Source: Bacteroidaceae bacterium
Lineage (GTDB): Bacteria > Bacteroidota > Bacteroidia > Bacteroidales > Bacteroidaceae
Length of the DNA: 64,000 nt
Assembly: GCA_017551925.1 (NCBI GenBank)
Contig: JAFZKA010000047.1
Span: forward strand, 62,001-126,000
Direction: 5' to 3'
Below, piece after piece: positions 60,165 to 64,000 of this stretch. Position 1 is the stretch's first letter; each line of letters starts with the position of its first letter. The notes beneath the pieces are model-generated. The model saw nothing but the letters and a program-made list of their open reading frames with translations. It ran no database searches and was not told where the DNA came from. The position numbers and the translations under genes are program-made.

Positions 60165-60184
60165 AAAATTTTTGTAAATGAGTC
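60150..60184. terminator. Possible bidirectional terminator between lgt and the Rhs lipoprotein gene
   Basis: Arms GAGTCATTTGCAAA (60150-60163) and TTTGTAAATGAGTC (60171-60184) pair over 14 bases with one G-U on the plus strand and a 7-base A/T loop. It overlaps the stop codon of the minus-strand lipoprotein gene by two bases. It lacks a strong T-run, so termination efficiency is doubtful. Confidence 0.45.
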
Positions 60185-60602
60185 AAGGATAAGTTATTGT
60201 CCAGTTCATACTATCTAAATCTTCATAACTAAGATCATATCGTATTAAAAACCTGTTTCCATCTTTAATTTCTTTATAAGAATACTTGTTTAATGTATCC
60301 ATGCTAAACAAATAGAACTTTGCTTTCTTGTCTGGATAATTATGGAAATAATAATCAGGAAACATTATTTCATCATTATAAAGTCCATGAGGTCTGATCG
60401 GTACATAATGGAAATATATTCTTTCTTCTGGCAACATATCAAACATTGTCGGATTGTCAGAATTGTAAGTTCTTCCATCTTCAAAAAAAGCAATTGTATC
60501 ATTGGAGTTGTTCACAATTCTGAGCCCTTTACTATTAAACTCAGATAATCTGCAAGAATTAAAAATGAACAGCATTACTAAAGAAAAAATTATTTTTTTC
60601 AT
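60183..60602 (-). CDS. Small lipoprotein, candidate immunity protein of the Rhs toxin
   Basis: About 139 residues from the ATG at 60602 (MKKIIFSLVMLFIFNSCRLS), with a lipobox ending in Cys17. The longer frame from 60704 would overlap the Rhs gene and hide the signal. The mature part is acidic and Tyr/Asp-rich (YFHYVPIRPHGLYNDE, FLIRYDLSYEDLDS). It matches no family I recognise. Its ATG is one base after the Rhs stop codon, on the same strand, and both are A+T-rich. This is where immunity genes of polymorphic toxins usually sit. The function is inferred from position. Confidence 0.7.
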   Translation of the reverse strand: MKKIIFSLVMLFIFNSCRLSEFNSKGLRIVNNSNDTIAFFEDGRTYNSDNPTMFDMLPEERIYFHYVPIRPHGLYNDEIMFPDYYFHNYPDKKAKFYLFSMDTLNKYSYKEIKDGNRFLIRYDLSYEDLDSMNWTITYP

Positions 60603-60603
60603 A

Positions 60604-63600
60604 TTATTTTTCTTTTGGTTGATCATATGGCAAATATTTTTCAAATATTGTGATGGGTATTCCATAATTCTGATTAAAGTAAGTATATGCATTATTACTT
60701 GCACGCTGTTCAGTCCAAAACAACTTGTGTGAAGAAGTTGTTATGCCATTTACTTCTATGCTAGTGCTGTTGCTCGCACTTTTTGCACTTGGGATGCCTA
60801 TTGTAAAAAGATATGCTGGCCCCGCTTCACGACTATCAAATGTATGACCATACTCATGCATTAATAAAGGAGAATCAGTTATACCTGTATAACTTCCGTT
60901 TATATCCGCATTGACATAATTTCCTAAAGAAACACCTTTAACAGATGAATTTTCTTTAATAGAGAAAGTCACTCCCCCAAGATAATCAACCTTATCAACA
61001 TCACCGATGATATTACGTATTTGACTCCAATTATAGCCTGCCCAAGTTTGTGGCCCTTCCCATGTGAAACGGCTTAAACCTTGGACTATTTGATCCCAAG
61101 CATCTCCGTTTTCATCAGTGTAATAGCGCCCTAACACAATTTTTAAAGCATTAAGAGGATGCATAAAACTACTTACAAAAGTTGTAGTTAAATTTACGTT
61201 TTTAGCAAAAACAACGGCACTACCATATAAAACCCCTAAGGGAGAACCTGTTGATAAAGCTGCAAAACCTAATGCCCATGAAGAAGCCTCAGATATTACT
61301 GCTGCCATACCTCCTAACAAAGCATTTACTGCATCACCAAAATTATCTATTTTGTTGTTATTAGCTTGAATAAAAACGTTTATCATTCCAGCAGCGAACA
61401 GCCCCATAGCTATAGTTGCAATTATAGACTCACCATCTGGATCAGTGTATCTGAGCGGATTGTTTAGGCAATAAGAATAGCGGTTGAAGTTCTGTGGGTT
61501 GGTGGGTGACTGGATGTAGTTGTCGGGACTGAGGAACCGGCCTATGTACGGATCATACACCCTACCGTTCATGTTGATAAGGTCTATCTCATCAATGTGT
61601 TCATGGCCGGTAAAGCCGCGGTCAAAGTCAAAACTGCTGATGCCTACCGTGCGTTTTCCCCATACATCATACGATGCACTGAAACATTTTGTGCCGTACT
61701 GGTCATACAAGGCTGTTATGCTGCCCAGGTGGTCAGTATCAATGCAGAAGGCCTTTTCTTCAACGTCAGGATCCGAAACGTACACCGCAGCATTGCCGTC
61801 GGTTCCGCTTACATAGTAGTAACGGGCTATGTGTGTGCTAAGATATCTCTCCTCGTAGTCACGACCATAGGTGATGAGATGTACCAACTGGTTGTTTTTC
61901 CAGAGAACCGTAAGAATACGCTGTTGGTCGGGGCCGTAAGTAATCTCGTATTTGTAGGTGTCATTGCCTTTGACGACATTTACCTCGGTTACCTTACCCC
62001 AAAGGTTATATTCTATGCTCTGGATTTCGCTATCTATCAGTCCTGAGGAGTTGGCTACCGCCGTTACGGCATGAGGCTTGAATGATGTGTTATACTCATA
62101 CGAGCCCAAGCCGGTCTTGGAGGATATATTGCCGTTGGCGGAGTAGGACATCGTCATTTCAGTATTTTGTTCAGCGTTCACATATGTCAGACGGTCCATG
62201 TTGTCATAAGTAAATGTATGCGTGGTTCCGTTTAGCGTACGTGACATGAGATTACCGGTAGTTGCGCTGAAAGTGTATGCCCCTGATCCGAGTGTTACGC
62301 CACCACGTAACAGAGTCTGGGATGACAGATTGCCGTTGGAATCCAGTGTGGTGTTCTTTGTGAACACCGTGCCATTGTTGTGAAGGCGCATGGTGGAGGT
62401 GGTTGAGGTGCCGGTATTGCCGGTAAGGTTCCACTGCATGATACCGGAAATGGCACTCTGGCCGATACAGTTGCCGTATGAATCATACGTGTAGTCAACG
62501 TAGCGGTCCGTGCTGTTGGCAGGATCCCATGTCATACGCGACACAAGCCCTGTTGCCGCATACTGGTATGACACCGAATGTACCCCGTTGCTTTCCATTG
62601 TCAATCTTCCGTACTGATCATACTCATAACTGCTCGTAAAGTTACCGAGCGTCTTGCCGGTCAGTCGCGACTGTCCCGTTCCGGAGGTTCCGTATTGGTA
62701 AGTTACAGTCTCGGTGTTGCCTGACTGCGAGGCGCTGGTGCTTGTAACACGGCCAAGGTAGTCATAATTCGTGGAAAAAACAACTCCGCGGGCATCAGTT
62801 CGTGTCTTTTCACGCCCTAAGGCATCATAGGTATATGTGGTCGTACCGGCATCAGGATCAACAATAGAGATGCGGTTGCCACGGTTATCGTAGCCGAACG
62901 TCCAGGTGGAGCCGACTGCAACCGCTCTCTTTATTCCACCGTTTGAGAAATATTTGTAAGTAACCTTGTTTAAATATGCAGGACCTTGCACTTGTTTGAG
63001 GTTCCCCATGGCATCATAAGTATAAGTTGTCTGTTTGCCATTATCATTGACGGTTTTTGTGCGACCGTTAGAACCGTAACTGTAAGTAACGGTACTGTTG
63101 CCCGGGAGTGTTTCAGATGTAATGCGACCACGGGCATCATACTCATAACTGTATGATAACGTAAGGTTGCCGTTAATGTCCGTACGGCCTGAAGCAAGTC
63201 CCTTGCTATTGAACGTGGTAGTACTTGATACTGACACATCCTTGGGACCCACACTCTCTGTCTTGACTTCACGGCCATGGTTGTCATACCAGGTCTTGAC
63301 CCATGGCGTGGAGGTTCCCTGCTTAAGTATGAACCAGCGCTGGGAGGAACTGTTGTTCCATCCACGGGTATATGTGGTCTCCGTTCCGTCAGGTGCCTGG
63401 GTGCGTATGAGGTTGCCCCAGGCATCATAGGTATGCGTGACGGTATTGGTTATGCTTGTGTTGATGCTGTCCTGCCCGGTCAGCACGTTTCCCCACAGGT
63501 CATAGGTGTATTTCTGTACCGTTGATGCGGGTGATGTGTATATCCTTACTGGGAAACGGTGTGTGGCATCGTATGTGTAGTATGTGGTGAGAGGGGTGGT

Positions 63601-64000
63601 GATCCCTGTGCCGGTGCTCACCTCACCGGTCAGGTTGCCGAATACATCGTATGTGTAATACGTGGCAAGCGAGTCGGCGGATTGCCGGTTCTCGGTCTTA
63701 CGGGTCACCAATCCGTTGCTGCCGTATGAGTATGTGGTGGTGCGGCTGAAAGGTGACGTGTCATCAGGATGACGCTGGGTTGCCACCACCGTACGCGGGT
63801 GATATGAACCGCCGGCCAGGATGTAATCGGAATAGGTGACAGAACGGAACATATTGGTTCCGTAGGTAGTGGTATCACCCTTGAGATAACCATAGTCTGT
63901 GTCATAACTGCGTACGCTGCTTACCGTGTTGCCGTCAAAGTCTGTCTCTACGGTCTGTAAACGGTAAGCGAAATATCTCTTGCCACCCTTGTTTACAACA
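60604..64000 (-). CDS. Rhs/YD-repeat protein with HEYGH metallopeptidase-like C-terminal tail (5' end outside window)
   Basis: The frame stays open to the window edge (63999), so the ATG at 63852 is internal; about 1131 residues are visible. Most are YD repeats (TYDAWGNL, YSYGSNGRTK, YDALGREKTR). The Rhs core closes with GRFLSPDNYIQSPTNPQNF then NRYSYCLNNPLRYTDPDG near 61433. The 276-residue tail after DPDG has hydrophobic stretches and then MHEYGHTFDSREAGPAYLF (HEYGH codons at 60844-60858), followed by GIPSAKSASN and FWTEQRASNNA, as in zincin-like domains that end other Rhs proteins. The tail is visibly A+T-richer than the core. Rhs tails are usually toxins released from a shell. Target is unknown. 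Confidence 0.88.
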   Translation of the reverse strand, partial: VVNKGGKRYFAYRLQTVETDFDGNTVSSVRSYDTDYGYLKGDTTTYGTNMFRSVTYSDYILAGGSYHPRTVVATQRHPDDTSPFSRTTTYSYGSNGLVTRKTENRQSADSLATYYTYDVFGNLTGEVSTGTGITTPLTTYYTYDATHRFPVRIYTSPASTVQKYTYDLWGNVLTGQDSINTSITNTVTHTYDAWGNLIRTQAPDGTETTYTRGWNNSSSQRWFILKQGTSTPWVKTWYDNHGREVKTESVGPKDVSVSSTTTFNSKGLASGRTDINGNLTLSYSYEYDARGRITSETLPGNSTVTYSYGSNGRTKTVNDNGKQTTYTYDAMGNLKQVQGPAYLNKVTYKYFSNGGIKRAVAVGSTWTFGYDNRGNRISIVDPDAGTTTYTYDALGREKTRTDARGVVFSTNYDYLGRVTSTSASQSGNTETVTYQYGTSGTGQSRLTGKTLGNFTSSYEYDQYGRLTMESNGVHSVSYQYAATGLVSRMTWDPANSTDRYVDYTYDSYGNCIGQSAISGIMQWNLTGNTGTSTTSTMRLHNNGTVFTKNTTLDSNGNLSSQTLLRGGVTLGSGAYTFSATTGNLMSRTLNGTTHTFTYDNMDRLTYVNAEQNTEMTMSYSANGNISSKTGLGSYEYNTSFKPHAVTAVANSSGLIDSEIQSIEYNLWGKVTEVNVVKGNDTYKYEITYGPDQQRILTVLWKNNQLVHLITYGRDYEERYLSTHIARYYYVSGTDGNAAVYVSDPDVEEKAFCIDTDHLGSITALYDQYGTKCFSASYDVWGKRTVGISSFDFDRGFTGHEHIDEIDLINMNGRVYDPYIGRFLSPDNYIQSPTNPQNFNRYSYCLNNPLRYTDPDGESIIATIAMGLFAAGMINVFIQANNNKIDNFGDAVNALLGGMAAVISEASSWALGFAALSTGSPLGVLYGSAVVFAKNVNLTTTFVSSFMHPLNALKIVLGRYYTDENGDAWDQIVQGLSRFTWEGPQTWAGYNWSQIRNIIGDVDKVDYLGGVTFSIKENSSVKGVSLGNYVNADINGSYTGITDSPLLMHEYGHTFDSREAGPAYLFTIGIPSAKSASNSTSIEVNGITTSSHKLFWTEQRASNNAYTYFNQNYGIPITIFEKYLPYDQPKEK

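Noticed and set aside
60604..63852. ATG at 63852 as the start of the Rhs gene
   Set aside because: The frame continues upstream without a stop to the window edge with YD-type sequence, so the gene is cut by the window.
1..64000. tRNA, rRNA, CRISPR, integrase or insertion-sequence genes
   Set aside because: Intergenic gaps are short and were read on both strands; none showed a cloverleaf with a T-arm, rRNA sequence, or transposase motifs.

Overview
The window looks like a chromosomal segment of a Bacteroidales bacterium (Bacteroides/Prevotella-like; I would not go below order). The reasons are the many TAnnTTTG -7 boxes typical of the Bacteroidetes primary sigma factor, the near absence of Shine-Dalgarno sites, the families present (DUF3098, DUF4294, DUF2723, BspA-like leucine-rich repeats, M49 peptidase with HECLGH, acetyl-CoA hydrolase/transferase family CoA-transferase) and the run ftsX-DUF3098-uppP-truB-queA-folK. 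I found no rRNA, tRNA, CRISPR array, integrase or insertion-sequence transposase.

Layout. 1-5.3 kb: the end of a glycosyltransferase, then on the minus strand rnr followed by a complete GDP-D-glycero-D-manno-heptose pathway (hddA, gmhA, hddC, gmhB). 5.3-10 kb (minus): a long intergenic repeat, an ABC exporter with a YtrA-type GntR regulator and a probable operator, and a Pif1-like helicase with an HRDC-like end. 10.1-18.4 kb: miaB (minus), a CoA-transferase, a methyltransferase, then ftsX, DUF3098, uppP, truB, queA, folK and a 46-residue protein.

18.5-31.3 kb is the most distinctive part. It is a tightly packed operon whose first three genes encode a nucleotidyltransferase / cytidylyltransferase / phosphoenolpyruvate mutase fusion, phosphonopyruvate decarboxylase and an iron-type alcohol dehydrogenase. 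Together these should make 2-hydroxyethylphosphonate and activate it with CTP. They are followed by a flippase, two LicD-family transferases, three glycosyltransferases, UDP-galactopyranose mutase and an EamA transporter. The natural reading is a phosphonate-decorated surface glycan.

31.3-37 kb: dipeptidyl peptidase III and a 1212-residue BspA-like surface protein. 37-38.8 kb: metK behind a SAM-II-type riboswitch, with an antiterminator/terminator switch that can be read directly from the sequence. 39-49 kb: a lytic transglycosylase, a lipoprotein, two GH31 glycosidases, an RNA methyltransferase and purD. 49-60 kb: a DUF2723 membrane protein, a polysaccharide deacetylase, PBP4, a radical SAM protein, an HhH/beta-barrel protein, DUF4294, ychF and lgt. 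60.2-64 kb (minus): an Rhs protein, cut by the window edge, with an A+T-rich HEYGH metallopeptidase-like tail and a small lipoprotein right behind it that may be its immunity protein.

A second thread is a dispersed intergenic repeat with a GGGACGGTTC core. Two compact inverted pairs (45985-46079, 57904-58003) and two long versions (5338-5658, 37015-37344) all begin within about 20 bases of a stop codon and lie before the promoter of the next co-directional gene. Left arms of the compact pairs look like intrinsic terminators, and right arms run into a -7 box. The inner inverted repeats of the long copies differ between copies but stay perfectly self-complementary.
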